Shown here in pieces: positions 42,571-51,983 of a stretch of 64,000 bases of DNA. A model generated the notes under the pieces. That model was not told the DNA's origin. It worked only from the letters and a program-made list of their open reading frames with translations, and did not search any database. The position numbers and the translations under genes are program-made. The stretch's first letter is position 1. Each line of letters begins with the position of its first letter. Origin of the DNA: Rhodopirellula sp. SM50 (GTDB taxonomy: Bacteria; Planctomycetota; Planctomycetia; Pirellulales; Pirellulaceae); NCBI RefSeq assembly GCF_002289565.1, contig NZ_NTFY01000038.1:1-64000 (forward strand), in the 5' to 3' direction.

Positions 42571-44256
42571 ATGACACGTGTCTTGAATTCGCCCTGGTTG
42601 GTCTGTCTGTTCGGTTGTCTGTGCGTCACGTGTTTGTGCGTCACCTCGGGGTGCGGCGACTTGATTCCGCCGCGGCCGCCGATCGGGCCACAACAGGCGC
42701 CGACCGCCGAGCCGGAGGATTCCAGCGCGTCGGATGTCGATGCGGTCGCCAGCGAGGACCAACCTCTGCAAGAGTCATTCGAAGGGGACTGGGATGCGTG
42801 GTACGTCTACCGATTCGGCAGCCAAGTCGTCGGCGTGAGCGAAATCAAAGCGGCCGCGCGAATCGACGGCGTGCAGTTCGCCGCTGCGACCGAAGTGGAA
42901 TACAGTCGCAACGAGCGTTTGGTCTTTCGAACCGGCAAGGCGTCCTTTGTTCGTCGAATCACGCTGACAAGTGTCGAGTCGGTCGATGGTGCGTTGGAAA
43001 GTTTTCAAAGCGAAGTTCACGCCGGCCCGATCTCCTCGACCGCACGCGGGACACGCGGTCCACAGAAGCTGGCAATTGAATTGTCGAGCGAGACGGGACG
43101 GGAAACACGTCAACTCGATTGGTCGGCCGAGACGCGAGGGTTGTTCGCCCTGGAACAGACGCTGCGGCGACGTGGGATCGAAACGGGGCAGACCCGCCGC
43201 TTGCCAGTCCTGATGCCTTCACTGCAATCGGTCGGGGTGATCGAATTGCATTGCACCGGCGACGCGTCGGTTCCGATGTTCGACGGCACCTATCGAACGC
43301 TTCGCGAAGTGGATGTGTCGACGTTTCAGGACGGTCAGCCGGTCGATTCGCTGGTCGTCTGGATCGACGAGCAGGGCGTGATCCAGAAAACATTGCATCT
43401 CGGATTGCGGCTGGAATCGTTTCGGACCGATCGGGCGTCGGCCGATGAGCTCTTCGGTCGGCCTGACGACAGGCGAGTCAATTTCAGTGTGACCGGCTCG
43501 CTACGGGCGGATGCCGATCCCACGGAGGTTGCGTTTGTGATCAGCGACCCCTCGCGATCGACCTCCGCGGACGGAGCCGGTGAAACCCGCCCGTCCGATG
43601 CTGACCCGGCTGACGTGTTGCCGCTGCCGGCGGTTGCCGGGCAATCGGTCAAACGCAGCGGCGATGTGGTGCAGGTGATGGTTTCGACGCAGGCGAAAAC
43701 GCCGACGGGGTTTGACGCGGACCGTTCGGTCGCCGAACCGATCGATACCGCCGCGACGAAGTGGATCGACGTCGGGGATCCGTCGGTGACCCGCATGGCC
43801 GGTTCGATCGGCGAGTTGCCGATCCGGGACTTGGCGGAGCAATTGGCGCGTCTGGCGCAGAATGATTTGTCGTTGATCCCTCAAGGAGAGCTGCGGCCGG
43901 CGTCGGCGATCATTCGCAGCGGGCAGGGCGGTGAGATGGATCACGCCGTGTTGATTGCGGCCTTGTTACGTGCCCGGCAAATCCCCGCACGGGTCGTGTT
44001 CGGACTCTCGCGTTCCGAACCGACGGAACGTTCCGCCGAGAATCGCGTCACGATGCATCTGGCCGCCTGGGTGGTGGCGTCGATCCAAGGGCGATGGGTT
44101 TCGATCGATCCGATGACGTCCCAGATCAACCGCGCCGATCAATTGTGTCTCAGCCGACCGGCCGGGGACGCCGATTTAAATGACGTGCTAGCGCAGGTCT
44201 TTCGGCGGCTGGGTGAGATCAACGTCGAAATCCGCGGTGCCAGTTACGGGGACTGA
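42571..44256 (+). CDS. transglutaminase-like lipoprotein lacking the catalytic Cys
   Basis: 561 aa. Lipoprotein signal WLVCLFGCLCVTCLCVTSGC with lipobox TSGC. After a Pro/Asp-rich linker there is a ~300-residue beta-rich domain, as in planctomycete DUF3108-like or transglutaminase-associated proteins. The C-terminal ~140 residues match the bacterial transglutaminase core: DHAVLIAALLRARQIPARVV (normally GDCxEHA), then MHLAAWVVASIQGRWVSIDP (normally HAWxEV..GRWxxxDP). The nucleophile Cys position holds Glu (GGEMDHA) and the His of HAW holds Ala, while the IDP Asp remains. So it is probably not an active protease or cross-linker but a binding module. Stand-alone gene. Confidence 0.8.
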   Translation: MTRVLNSPWLVCLFGCLCVTCLCVTSGCGDLIPPRPPIGPQQAPTAEPEDSSASDVDAVASEDQPLQESFEGDWDAWYVYRFGSQVVGVSEIKAAARIDGVQFAAATEVEYSRNERLVFRTGKASFVRRITLTSVESVDGALESFQSEVHAGPISSTARGTRGPQKLAIELSSETGRETRQLDWSAETRGLFALEQTLRRRGIETGQTRRLPVLMPSLQSVGVIELHCTGDASVPMFDGTYRTLREVDVSTFQDGQPVDSLVVWIDEQGVIQKTLHLGLRLESFRTDRASADELFGRPDDRRVNFSVTGSLRADADPTEVAFVISDPSRSTSADGAGETRPSDADPADVLPLPAVAGQSVKRSGDVVQVMVSTQAKTPTGFDADRSVAEPIDTAATKWIDVGDPSVTRMAGSIGELPIRDLAEQLARLAQNDLSLIPQGELRPASAIIRSGQGGEMDHAVLIAALLRARQIPARVVFGLSRSEPTERSAENRVTMHLAAWVVASIQGRWVSIDPMTSQINRADQLCLSRPAGDADLNDVLAQVFRRLGEINVEIRGASYGD

Positions 44257-44275
44257 CGCTTCTCGTTCGATCCTT

Positions 44276-44640
44276 ATTTTTCTCCTCGTTCCAAGGCTCT
44301 GCCTTGGAACGCCAGTTTGGTGTGGCTCCGCCACACGCTGCTCGCCGTCTGGAGGCGGAGCCTGGGCTGCGCAAAATTTCTCCGTTGAAACGTGCATTCC
44401 TTCGCAGAATTTTGGCGGTTTCCATTCCCTTGGGGCTTCGTGGGATCAGCCGTTTGGCGCCAGCCTACGGGCCCTCCGTTGTTGACGAGGCCCGAACGCT
44501 TGCGCGAATCGGCTGATGTCAATTGTGTTTTTGATGCCCAACCGCTCCATGCTCATCGATGGGCCATCGCAGAATCGATTCGGCAGAAATTTAGCGATGG
44601 CGCGAGACGGCAATTTTGCGCAGCCCAGGCGGAGCCTGGG
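44276..44640. repeat. composite repeat block between transglutaminase-like and NUDIX genes
   Basis: Holds the palindrome cgttccaaggctctgccttggaacg (split as cgttccaaggctc and tgccttggaacg), the cagccgtttggcgccagcct family member (~44,450-44,516), and an inverted pair ggctgcgcaaaatt (~44,365-44,378) against aattttgcgcagcc (~44,612-44,625). The outer pair with ~235 bp between suggests an eroded element. No gene. Confidence 0.65.
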
Positions 44641-44663
44641 AACAAGTCGGCACGGGGGAGACG

Positions 44664-45137
44664 CTACGGCGAAGTCTTCTCGTTCGATCCTTTTTGGTCT
44701 TGCGCTTGAAAATGCGCTGCGACGGCTTCCAGCAGCGGATCGATCGTTTGGTTTTGGATGCGGTGCGGCGGGTTCCAGGGGAACCATTGGAATCCCGGGT
44801 GTTCGGTCAGGGTCGGTGTAAAGACCGCATCAACCCAGCCGAGCAGGTAGACGACGGTCTTGTGAAAGACTTGGTCGCCGTGGCGTTTGTATTGAACCGG
44901 ATAGCTCAATTCGAAACGGAAGTCGGGATCGATCTGGACGGAGTCAGTGGAGATCCCCGTTTCTTCTTCGGTTTCGCGGATCGCCGTTTGCAGATCGGAT
45001 TCACCGGGATCGCAATGTCCCTTGGGCAAGTCCCAGCGGTCGTGATGACGCATCAGCAGGAATTGTCTCGGCTGAGATCGCGTGACCAGCAACATGCCGG
45101 CGGCCCGTTTGGTCGGAGAGTCGATGGGGTCTGTCAT
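44664..45137 (-). CDS. NUDIX hydrolase
   Basis: 157 aa from ATG at 45,137; the frame reaches 45,242, but the extra part has no conserved features and would overlap the divergent promoter. The Nudix box is complete: GHCDPGESDLQTAIRETEEETG (G-x5-E-x7-RE-x2-EE-x-G pattern). It begins RAAGMLLVTRSQPRQFLLMR and ends with a WFPWNPP segment, resembling the bis(5'-nucleosyl)-tetraphosphatase/MutT-like subgroup that hydrolyses nucleoside diphosphates linked to another group. Likely housecleaning role; exact substrate unclear. Divergent from the adenosyltransferase gene. Confidence 0.88.
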   Translation of the reverse strand: MTDPIDSPTKRAAGMLLVTRSQPRQFLLMRHHDRWDLPKGHCDPGESDLQTAIRETEEETGISTDSVQIDPDFRFELSYPVQYKRHGDQVFHKTVVYLLGWVDAVFTPTLTEHPGFQWFPWNPPHRIQNQTIDPLLEAVAAHFQAQDQKGSNEKTSP

Positions 45138-45240
45138 GGATTTCGATTTGCGGTTTCTTTGGCGCAGCGGACTTGTCGCCGGGGCGAATCGCCTTAAAAA
45201 GAACGGCGACAGGATGAGAACGAACTTGAGCGGGTGGGAC

Positions 45241-45801
45241 ATGAAAATCTATACGCGAACCGGTGACGCCGGGAGCACGGGTCTGTTCGGGGGGCCTCGG
45301 GTCTCCAAAGACGACGCGCGGATCGAGGCCTACGGAACGGTGGACGAACTCAATGCGGCGTTGGGCTGTGTGCGTTCGCTCGGCGAGGGCGGGGTGAGTG
45401 AAGGCGTCGATGAGCAGCTGGAGCTGATTCAGCGGGAGCTGTTTTCGATCGGTGCCGAGCTGGCGACTCCGAATCCCGACGAGCACGACTTGCGGGTGAT
45501 CGGCACGACCCATGTCGCCCGCATCGAAGCGTGGATCGACGAGCACGAGAGCGGGCTGAGTCCCCTGAAGCAGTTTATTCTGCCGGGCGGGACCCAGGCC
45601 GCATCGATGTTGCATCTGGCCCGGGCGGTCTGTCGCCGCGCCGAACGCCGCGTGGTGACGCTGGGCGATCAGCAGGGGGTCAAGATTTCTGATGCGGTGA
45701 TCGTCTACCTGAATCGGCTCAGCGATTATCTGTTTGTGCTCTCACGCGAAGTGAATTCGCAGGCGGGGATCGCCGACGTGCCCTGGCAGCGGCCCGTTTG
45801 A
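45241..45801 (+). CDS. pduO: PduO-type ATP:cob(I)alamin adenosyltransferase
   Basis: 186 aa; transfers the 5'-deoxyadenosyl group from ATP to cob(I)alamin to form coenzyme B12. It begins MKIYTRTGDAGSTGLFGGPR, the ATP-binding N-terminal signature (YTRTGDxGxTxL), followed by DDARIEAYGTVDELNAALG and FILPGGTQAASMLHLARAVCRRAERRVV, the other family blocks with the conserved Arg residues. The trimeric helical-bundle fold is expected. The start is set by the signature; upstream frame sequence overlaps the NUDIX region. No other B12 gene is close. A B12-dependent enzyme such as methylmalonyl-CoA mutase must be elsewhere. Confidence 0.92.
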   Translation: MKIYTRTGDAGSTGLFGGPRVSKDDARIEAYGTVDELNAALGCVRSLGEGGVSEGVDEQLELIQRELFSIGAELATPNPDEHDLRVIGTTHVARIEAWIDEHESGLSPLKQFILPGGTQAASMLHLARAVCRRAERRVVTLGDQQGVKISDAVIVYLNRLSDYLFVLSREVNSQAGIADVPWQRPV

Positions 45802-45890
45802 CGATCCGCCGGTCTCCGGTGATGCCGGCTCTGGGGTGATACCCGCTGGATGGAGTTCGGCCGACGAGTGTACAATGCAACCGACAGTAG

Positions 45891-46316
<426 letters not shown>

Positions 46317-46474
46317 TCGCGGGTGCGGCCTGCCAGGCGATTCTGCTGCGGTGCATTTCGGGTTCGAGCTCCGTGGCCGGGGTCGCCGGCCCTGGGGAGG
46401 ACTGATTTCGCTCACCCCAATCTCGGCGAACCCTCCGACGCCGGCATTCTTGGACCCTAGGCGGCGTGTTCGTG

Positions 46475-49126
46475 ATGGCTGGTTCTTCGCTCTCGGATGT
46501 TGTTCTACGCGGCCGCGCGATCTTACGCGAGGGACGTGAGCGATGCCGCCGTCAGCATGACGCCGGGTCCCGCGGCACCCAGGTTTCCACGCTCGTCAGC
46601 GACCTCTATGACGACTTAGTGCTGGAAGTTTGGAATCAGGCCTGTGCCGATCATTTTGGTGGAGAAACGCCGGCGGGGGTCGCCTTGGTCGCCCACGGCG
46701 GTTTCGGCCGTCGTGACCTGGCGCCGTATTCGGATGCCGATCTGATGCTGATCGTCCGCGGGCGTTCGACCGCGGTGGCCGAAAAGCTGGCCCAGTCGCT
46801 GACACGCGATTTGGTAGACATCGGGCTGGACGTCGGGTTCTCGTTGCGGACGCCCCGCGAAGCCTGTTCGTTGTCCTGGTCCGACCCGGTCATCTTTACC
46901 TCGCTGACCGAATCGCGATTTCTTGCCGGCAGCTTGAAGGTGTTCAAGCGTTTCTTCCAATCGCTGCGACACGGAGCGGTTCGTCGTGGCGGGCGTCTGG
47001 TTCGCGATCTGATCGAAGCGAGACGCGAAGAACGCAACAAGTGGGGGGACACCAACTATCTGTTGACGCCGAATTTGAAGAAGTCGCGGGGCGGTTTGCG
47101 CGACATTCAAATGATTCGCTGGATCGGATTCGCCAGGTACGGCGAAGTGGATTTGGAACGGCTGTTGAAACTCGGGACGTTGACCGATGAAGACTACCGC
47201 ATGCTGCGGCGGGCGTATGACTTTCTGATCCGGTTGCGGAACGAATTGCATTTTCGTGAAGGCCGGGCGCAAGACGTGCTGGATCGGACGACGCAAGTGG
47301 TGATCGCCAACGCCTGGGGGTACAAGGGGCGTGAAGGGGTGCTGCCGGTCGAAGCGTTCATGCAGCAGTACTTTGATGTCACGCGGGATGTCCGCTATGC
47401 CGCCCGCTTCTTTGCCGATGACAACCGCAGCCGTCCGCTGATCGGTCAGATCATCGAGCGGATTCGGGCCAAGCGAATCGGGGCCGATGTCCTGATGGGA
47501 CCGACGCACATCTGGGTCGAGGCGTCTCAGTTGCGAGAGTTCGCCTTGAGTCTGCCGCGGATCTTGCGTTTCATGAGTTTGGCCAATCACAACAATCGGC
47601 GGATCGGGCACCACACCTGGCAAACGATTCGCAAGGCCATGCAGGAACGTCAGCCGGCAGCTCCGGACGCCGAATCGGTCGGCGCGTTCCTGTCGCTGCT
47701 CAGTCGCGGCGGGCGGTTGGCGCCATTGCTGCAGCGATTGCACGAGTTGCGAATCCTGGATCAGTTGATCCCGGAGTTCAAGCGAACGCGCGGGTTGTTG
47801 CAATTCAACGCTTATCACAAGTACACCGTCGACGCGCATTGCATTCGCGCCGTCGAAGCGGCGACCGATTTTGCCGATGACCCGACCGCGATGGGCCGCC
47901 GCTATCGACGATTGAAAGACAAAACGCTGTTGCACCTGGCGCTGCTGATTCACGACATCGGAAAAGGATACGAAGAAGACCATTCCATCGTCGGTGCGAG
48001 GATCGCCCGGAAGACCGGCGAGCGATTGGATTTGGACGCCAGCAGCATCGAGATCTTAGAATGGCTGGTCCTCAAGCACCTGGCGGTCAACACGGTCGCG
48101 TTCCGGCACGATTTAAACGATCCCGAAATCGTCATCTCCTTCGCCAAGGAAGTCGGATCGATCCGTCGGCTGGAACTGTTGATCATTCATGCGGTCGCCG
48201 ACCTGGCGGCCGTCGGTCCGGGGGTCTTGACCGATTGGAAGATGAAGCTGATCGAGGATCTTTATTTACGCACCCGGCGGTATTTCGAGACCGGTGATCT
48301 GGACGCGGATCAGGAGGAGATGACCGACGAGATTCGGCACCAGGTCCGCGAGTACTTGGGAGACGAGCGTTCCGCCGCGACCAGTTTAGCGTTGCTCAAG
48401 CAGATCCCGTTGTCGATGCTGCGTCGGGAAAAGCCGGAGGATCTGGCGACACAGCTGATTCACGTCGCAGCGGCCCTGGATGCGGGCGAACGGACACTTT
48501 GCTTTGCCCAGTACGATCCGATCGCCTCGGCGATGCGGTACGTCGTCATCTTTCACCAGGATGACACTCGCGTCGGCATCTTTGCCAGGGTCGCGGGCGC
48601 GTTCATGTCCTGCGGGATCGGGATCCTCCGCGCTGAAATCGTGACGTTGGAAAATATCGTCTGGGATGAGTTCTGGGTCGACGATCCCGAGTACCCCGAT
48701 CAGCCTCCGCCCAAACGGATCCAGACGGTGTCCTCGCGCGTCAAACAGTTGCTCGATTCGCCGGAAAAACCACTGCCGCCACGCAAGCGGAAGTGGTCGG
48801 TCGGCAAGAAAGATGATTCAAAGACGGTCAACGTGCTGCCGACCAAGGTCGACCTGGACAACGAGACTTTGGATCGGTTCACCATCTTGTCGCTGTTCGC
48901 CTACGACCAATCCGGTTTAGTCTATCGCGTCGCCTCGGCGCTTTCGGGCCTGAATCTGGTGTTGCACTTCGCCAAGATCGATACGCACTTGGATCAGGTC
49001 GCCGATGTGTTCTATTTGACCGAAGCCGATGGCCATCAAGTGAATACCAAGGAGCGTCAAGCCGAAGTGCGGGCGGCCGTGCTCGCGGTGATCTCACCGG
49101 ATGAAAACGATTCACCGAAACACTGA
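46475..49126 (+). CDS. glnD: [protein-PII] uridylyltransferase/uridylyl-removing enzyme
   Basis: 883 aa bifunctional nitrogen sensor. The nucleotidyltransferase motif is GGFGRRDLAPYSDADLM (~75-91) with the metal Asp pair; KSRGGLRDIQMI is the GlnD_PII_UTase block. The HD domain carries LLIHDIGKGYEEDHS for UMP removal. Two ACT domains end the protein (~690-760 and ~810-880; IFARVAGAFMSCGIGILRAEI and TILSLFAYDQSGLVYRVAS), which bind glutamine. A GTG at 46,466 is an alternative start; the ATG at 46,475 is chosen. Directly after glnB, consistent with an operon that both makes and modifies P-II. Confidence 0.95.
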   Translation: MAGSSLSDVVLRGRAILREGRERCRRQHDAGSRGTQVSTLVSDLYDDLVLEVWNQACADHFGGETPAGVALVAHGGFGRRDLAPYSDADLMLIVRGRSTAVAEKLAQSLTRDLVDIGLDVGFSLRTPREACSLSWSDPVIFTSLTESRFLAGSLKVFKRFFQSLRHGAVRRGGRLVRDLIEARREERNKWGDTNYLLTPNLKKSRGGLRDIQMIRWIGFARYGEVDLERLLKLGTLTDEDYRMLRRAYDFLIRLRNELHFREGRAQDVLDRTTQVVIANAWGYKGREGVLPVEAFMQQYFDVTRDVRYAARFFADDNRSRPLIGQIIERIRAKRIGADVLMGPTHIWVEASQLREFALSLPRILRFMSLANHNNRRIGHHTWQTIRKAMQERQPAAPDAESVGAFLSLLSRGGRLAPLLQRLHELRILDQLIPEFKRTRGLLQFNAYHKYTVDAHCIRAVEAATDFADDPTAMGRRYRRLKDKTLLHLALLIHDIGKGYEEDHSIVGARIARKTGERLDLDASSIEILEWLVLKHLAVNTVAFRHDLNDPEIVISFAKEVGSIRRLELLIIHAVADLAAVGPGVLTDWKMKLIEDLYLRTRRYFETGDLDADQEEMTDEIRHQVREYLGDERSAATSLALLKQIPLSMLRREKPEDLATQLIHVAAALDAGERTLCFAQYDPIASAMRYVVIFHQDDTRVGIFARVAGAFMSCGIGILRAEIVTLENIVWDEFWVDDPEYPDQPPPKRIQTVSSRVKQLLDSPEKPLPPRKRKWSVGKKDDSKTVNVLPTKVDLDNETLDRFTILSLFAYDQSGLVYRVASALSGLNLVLHFAKIDTHLDQVADVFYLTEADGHQVNTKERQAEVRAAVLAVISPDENDSPKH

Positions 49127-49195
49127 AACCGCAGTCGAATCCGCGGTTGACCGGGTGTGCAAGCGCAGTGAAGTATTGATGACCTGTGTTTCACG

Positions 49196-49325
49196 AGGTG
49201 TTAGCGGTAGGGCGCAAGCCCTCCGGTCTTTCACACAAGGTGTTAGCGGTAGGGCGCGAGCCCTCCGGTCTTTCACGGTGTTTTTGAAACGCGACCGGAC
49301 GGCTCGCGCCGTTCCGCTAACCATG
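49196..49325. repeat. one and a half copies of the TAGCGGTAGGGCGCGAGCCCTCCGG repeat
   Basis: A partial copy at 49,198-49,239 and a full one at 49,246-49,322 are in tandem. The full copy (gttagcggtagggcgcgagc ... ctcgcgccgttccgctaac) preserves the site that is interrupted at 13,146-13,275. The rest of the 49,127-49,598 gap shows no gene; it probably holds the promoter of the Cys-rich protein gene. Confidence 0.82.
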
Positions 49326-49598
49326 CTTCTTCGCGTTTTCCGGGTGGGGTCGTGACGGTCCGGCAACACCGACGCACCGTTGCTGCTTTAACGACTGCAG
49401 AAGGCGATCGAGTCGATGCGGTTAACGGACCCGGGGGGGAGACGTTTGGCAAAGTTTTCTCGCTGGCGATTTGCGTCCAGGCCGAAGCGCGGGAAAGCTT
49501 ACAGTGATAGAACCGCAGAGGCATGGATGCTGCGCCGGCGATAGCCGCGAGCGACATGTCGTTCGTCTCCCTCTCCACCAATCACATGGATGTTTCTC

Positions 49599-50336
49599 AT
49601 GCGTACTCGCACCCCCTTAGGACGGTTCGTCCTGACCGCCATGCTTGCCGGGTCCCTCTCATTGGCCGGACAAGCTCAAGCAAAAAGTGACTTCGACGCG
49701 CTGTTGGCCGAAGTCAACTTTGACAACGCTCCCGCGGCAGCCTTGCCCGCCGCGGCACAGCCCGCCCCGATCCAAGACGCGGCGACAACCTTGGTCGACG
49801 AAACCGTCCAAGCGATCGCCGAATCGAGCGACGCGGTGGCCGATGCGACGGAATTGACCACCACGCCCGCGGCCGAAGCGCTGACGATGCCGGCCGACTC
49901 GGAGCCGCTGCCGACACCGTCGATCGCAGAGCCGATTGCGGAGCCGATCGTGGACCCGAACGCACCTGCCGCTTCCGCCACGGCGGTCCAGGCCAACGCA
50001 TGCTGCCACCAATGCAGCCCCAGCTGTGGCAAGCACTGCCGATTGGCCGGGTTGAAACACCGCGACTTCATCCAACCCGGAGCTTGTCAGCCCTACATGA
50101 CGCCCCAATTGCCGACGTCGACGTTCTACCAATACTGGCGCTCCAACGCCTGTAACGTCAACGTGTGGAATGGTTTTCGAAACCAGTGTAAGCCGCACAT
50201 CGATCTGTCGATCCACGGCAAGTCGCACGGCTGCAACAGCGGTTGTGACAACGGTTGCAGCAGCGGAGGTTGTGCGGCGGCGCCGACCGATTGCGGCCCC
50301 GCGCCGGCCGAATGGTCCGGCGGCGTCACGCAGTGA
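49599..50336 (+). CDS. secreted Cys-rich hypothetical protein
   Basis: 245 aa. Sec signal RTRTPLGRFVLTAMLAGSLS with cleavage near AQA-KS. The first half of the mature protein is a low-complexity Ala/Thr/Pro/Glu stretch (with IAEPIAEPIVDPN), the second half is rich in Cys, His and Asn: ANACCHQCSPSCGKHC, GACQPYMTP, YWRSNACNVNVWNGFRNQCKPH and CNSGCDNGCSSGGC. Many paired Cys (about 17) suggest disulfides or metal binding in the planctomycete envelope. ATG at 49,599 is preferred to 49,590 because it begins the charged n-region. Followed by hairpins and a strong terminator. No family recognised. Confidence 0.72.
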   Translation: MRTRTPLGRFVLTAMLAGSLSLAGQAQAKSDFDALLAEVNFDNAPAAALPAAAQPAPIQDAATTLVDETVQAIAESSDAVADATELTTTPAAEALTMPADSEPLPTPSIAEPIAEPIVDPNAPAASATAVQANACCHQCSPSCGKHCRLAGLKHRDFIQPGACQPYMTPQLPTSTFYQYWRSNACNVNVWNGFRNQCKPHIDLSIHGKSHGCNSGCDNGCSSGGCAAAPTDCGPAPAEWSGGVTQ

Positions 50337-50467
50337 AGGCAGGCCGAATTTAGTTTGCTAGCAAATCGCCTGACCTGGACAAAGAAAAAAATCGGACGAC
50401 GCCGCGAAACCGCTACAGGAATCGCGGTGCGTTAGCCGATACTCCAGGTACCATGGATTGGGAGGGT

Positions 50468-50535
50468 GGAACGATCGGTGCCATCGTTCCAGCACTGATG
50501 GGCCATGGTGAGGCAGGGAGGGCTTCACCATGGCC
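50468..50535 (+). other. two hairpins in the 3' region of the Cys-rich protein gene
   Basis: Hairpin 1: tggaacgat (50,467-50,475) with atcgttcca (50,483-50,491). Hairpin 2: ggccatggtga (50,501-50,511) with tcaccatggcc (50,525-50,535). Together with the terminator at 50,599 they make three stable stem-loops in 170 nt, as in structured untranslated regions or a 3'-derived small RNA. No known RNA family recognised. Confidence 0.5.
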
Positions 50536-50598
50536 CTTCTCCTTTCCGCAAGAGTAATCTTGATCGGAGGAGCAATGCAGCCCAGTCACCCGACCCGC

Positions 50599-50636
50599 AA
50601 GCCCGACGTGTTCGCACGTCGGGCTTGTTTTTTTTT
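50599..50636 (+). terminator. strong intrinsic terminator
   Basis: Stem aagcccgacgtg with cacgtcgggctt around a ttcg tetraloop (50,599-50,626), followed by nine or more T (to 50,636). The tract overlaps the last two bases of the stop codon of the opposite-strand DUF1501 gene, so the two transcription units meet here. Confidence 0.9.
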
Positions 50637-51939
50637 AGGCGAACAGGTCCTGGATGATCGAACCGTCGCGGACGAGGGTGATCGGACGCCCGGTGGTGCT
50701 GTCGTATTCCAACGTGGGGTCGATTCCCAGGTTGTGATAGAAGCTGGCCGCGACGTCATCGGGCGAGATGCCTTCGTGCCGGGGCCCGGAGGCGGTGTCG
50801 TCGCTTTCCCCGATCACCTGGCCGCCCCGCACGCCGCCACCGGCCATCAGCATGAACATGCAGCGGGGATAGTGGTCGCGTCCGCCTTCGGCCGATCGCG
50901 TGTTGATCTTTGGGGTCCGACCGAATTCACCGGTCACGTAGACAGCGGTCGAGCCGAGCAACCCGCGTTGTTCCAGCCCGGTCAGCAACCCGCTCAGGCC
51001 GGCGTCCAGCTTGGGCAGGTTCTGGGTCTTGAGCTTGGTGAAGTTATCGGTGTGCGTGTCCCAGCCGCCCAGTTGGACGGTGACGAACCGCACGCCCGAT
51101 TCGACCAGTCGCAGAGCGAGCATGCAGCTTTGGCCGAAGGAGTCTTCGCCGAATTGGCGGGCAAAGCTTTCCGGTTCCTTGCTGATGTCAAATGCCGATC
51201 GGGCGCGTGAGGAGGTGATCATCGAGTACGCTTGATCGCCGAACTGATCGAGCCCATCGAGCAGTTGGTCGTTCTTTTCCAGATCGGCGAAGCGGCGGTC
51301 GAGTTTCTGCAGCAGCGATTGCCGGCGTTTCACTTCGTCGACGCCGATGCCTCCGGGAAGCGAGATGCCGCGGACGTTGAAGGGTCTTCCGAAGCTGGGC
51401 GAGGAATTGGTTTCCAGCGCCGAATAGCGGATGCCCAGGAAACCGGGACCCTGGCTGGCTTTGGGGACCGCGACGGCGCTGGGGATATCGGGATCGGCGG
51501 GTTGTTCCTTGGACATCACGGCGGCGAAGCTGGGGTATTCCAATGCGGGAATCGGTTTGCTGCCGGTGTTGACGTATTCGCGACCGAGTCGGTGTGCGGC
51601 CAAGGTGTGGCTGACGCCGCGAAGGATGGCGAACTTGTCCATGCACTGGGCCAGTTTCGGCAAGTGCTCGGAGATTTGAATGCCGGGAACGTTGGTCGAA
51701 ATCGGTTGGAAGGCACCGCGATGCGTGTCCGGTGCGTTGGGTTTCAAGTCAAAGGTGTCCATGTGCGATGGACCACCGGGCAACTCGATGAAGATCGCTC
51801 GATCGGCATGGCCGGGGGCGACTTGTCCGGCGGCGGCCAGTTGGTTGTAACCGGCCAGGGTCAGGCCGCCGACCGACAGGGTGCCGATCTTCAGAACATC
51901 GCGTCGTCGAACGCCATCACAGGTCTTATGGAGTTTCAT
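50635..51939 (-). CDS. DUF1501 secreted protein (sulfatase-like fold)
   Basis: 434 aa. The start at 51,939 (MKLHKTCDGVRRRDVLKIGT) gives a Tat-type signal (RRRDVLK) followed by a hydrophobic run; the frame upstream to 52,221 overlaps the preceding gene and is rejected. DUF1501 hallmarks: FIELPGGPSHMDTFDLKPNAP, ARQFGEDSFGQSCMLALRLVE, VQLGGWDTHTDNF, VTGEFGRTPKIN and GGRDHYPRCMFMLMAGGGV. The fold is related to alkaline phosphatases/sulfatases, with a possible metal site formed by these His and Asp residues. It is nearly always paired with DUF1549/DUF1553 proteins in planctomycetes, as here (gap 44 nt). Last gene of the five-gene sigma-factor operon. Function unproven. Confidence 0.9.
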   Translation of the reverse strand: MKLHKTCDGVRRRDVLKIGTLSVGGLTLAGYNQLAAAGQVAPGHADRAIFIELPGGPSHMDTFDLKPNAPDTHRGAFQPISTNVPGIQISEHLPKLAQCMDKFAILRGVSHTLAAHRLGREYVNTGSKPIPALEYPSFAAVMSKEQPADPDIPSAVAVPKASQGPGFLGIRYSALETNSSPSFGRPFNVRGISLPGGIGVDEVKRRQSLLQKLDRRFADLEKNDQLLDGLDQFGDQAYSMITSSRARSAFDISKEPESFARQFGEDSFGQSCMLALRLVESGVRFVTVQLGGWDTHTDNFTKLKTQNLPKLDAGLSGLLTGLEQRGLLGSTAVYVTGEFGRTPKINTRSAEGGRDHYPRCMFMLMAGGGVRGGQVIGESDDTASGPRHEGISPDDVAASFYHNLGIDPTLEYDSTTGRPITLVRDGSIIQDLFA

Positions 51940-51983
51940 GTTAGGGATCCGGAGAATGATTGGAAGGATTGGGTGGCGGGGGG

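Noticed and set aside
50575-51210. Short gene starting with a strong GGAGGAG site after the Cys-rich gene
   Set aside because: The frame passes straight through the intrinsic terminator and then runs antisense to the DUF1501 gene.
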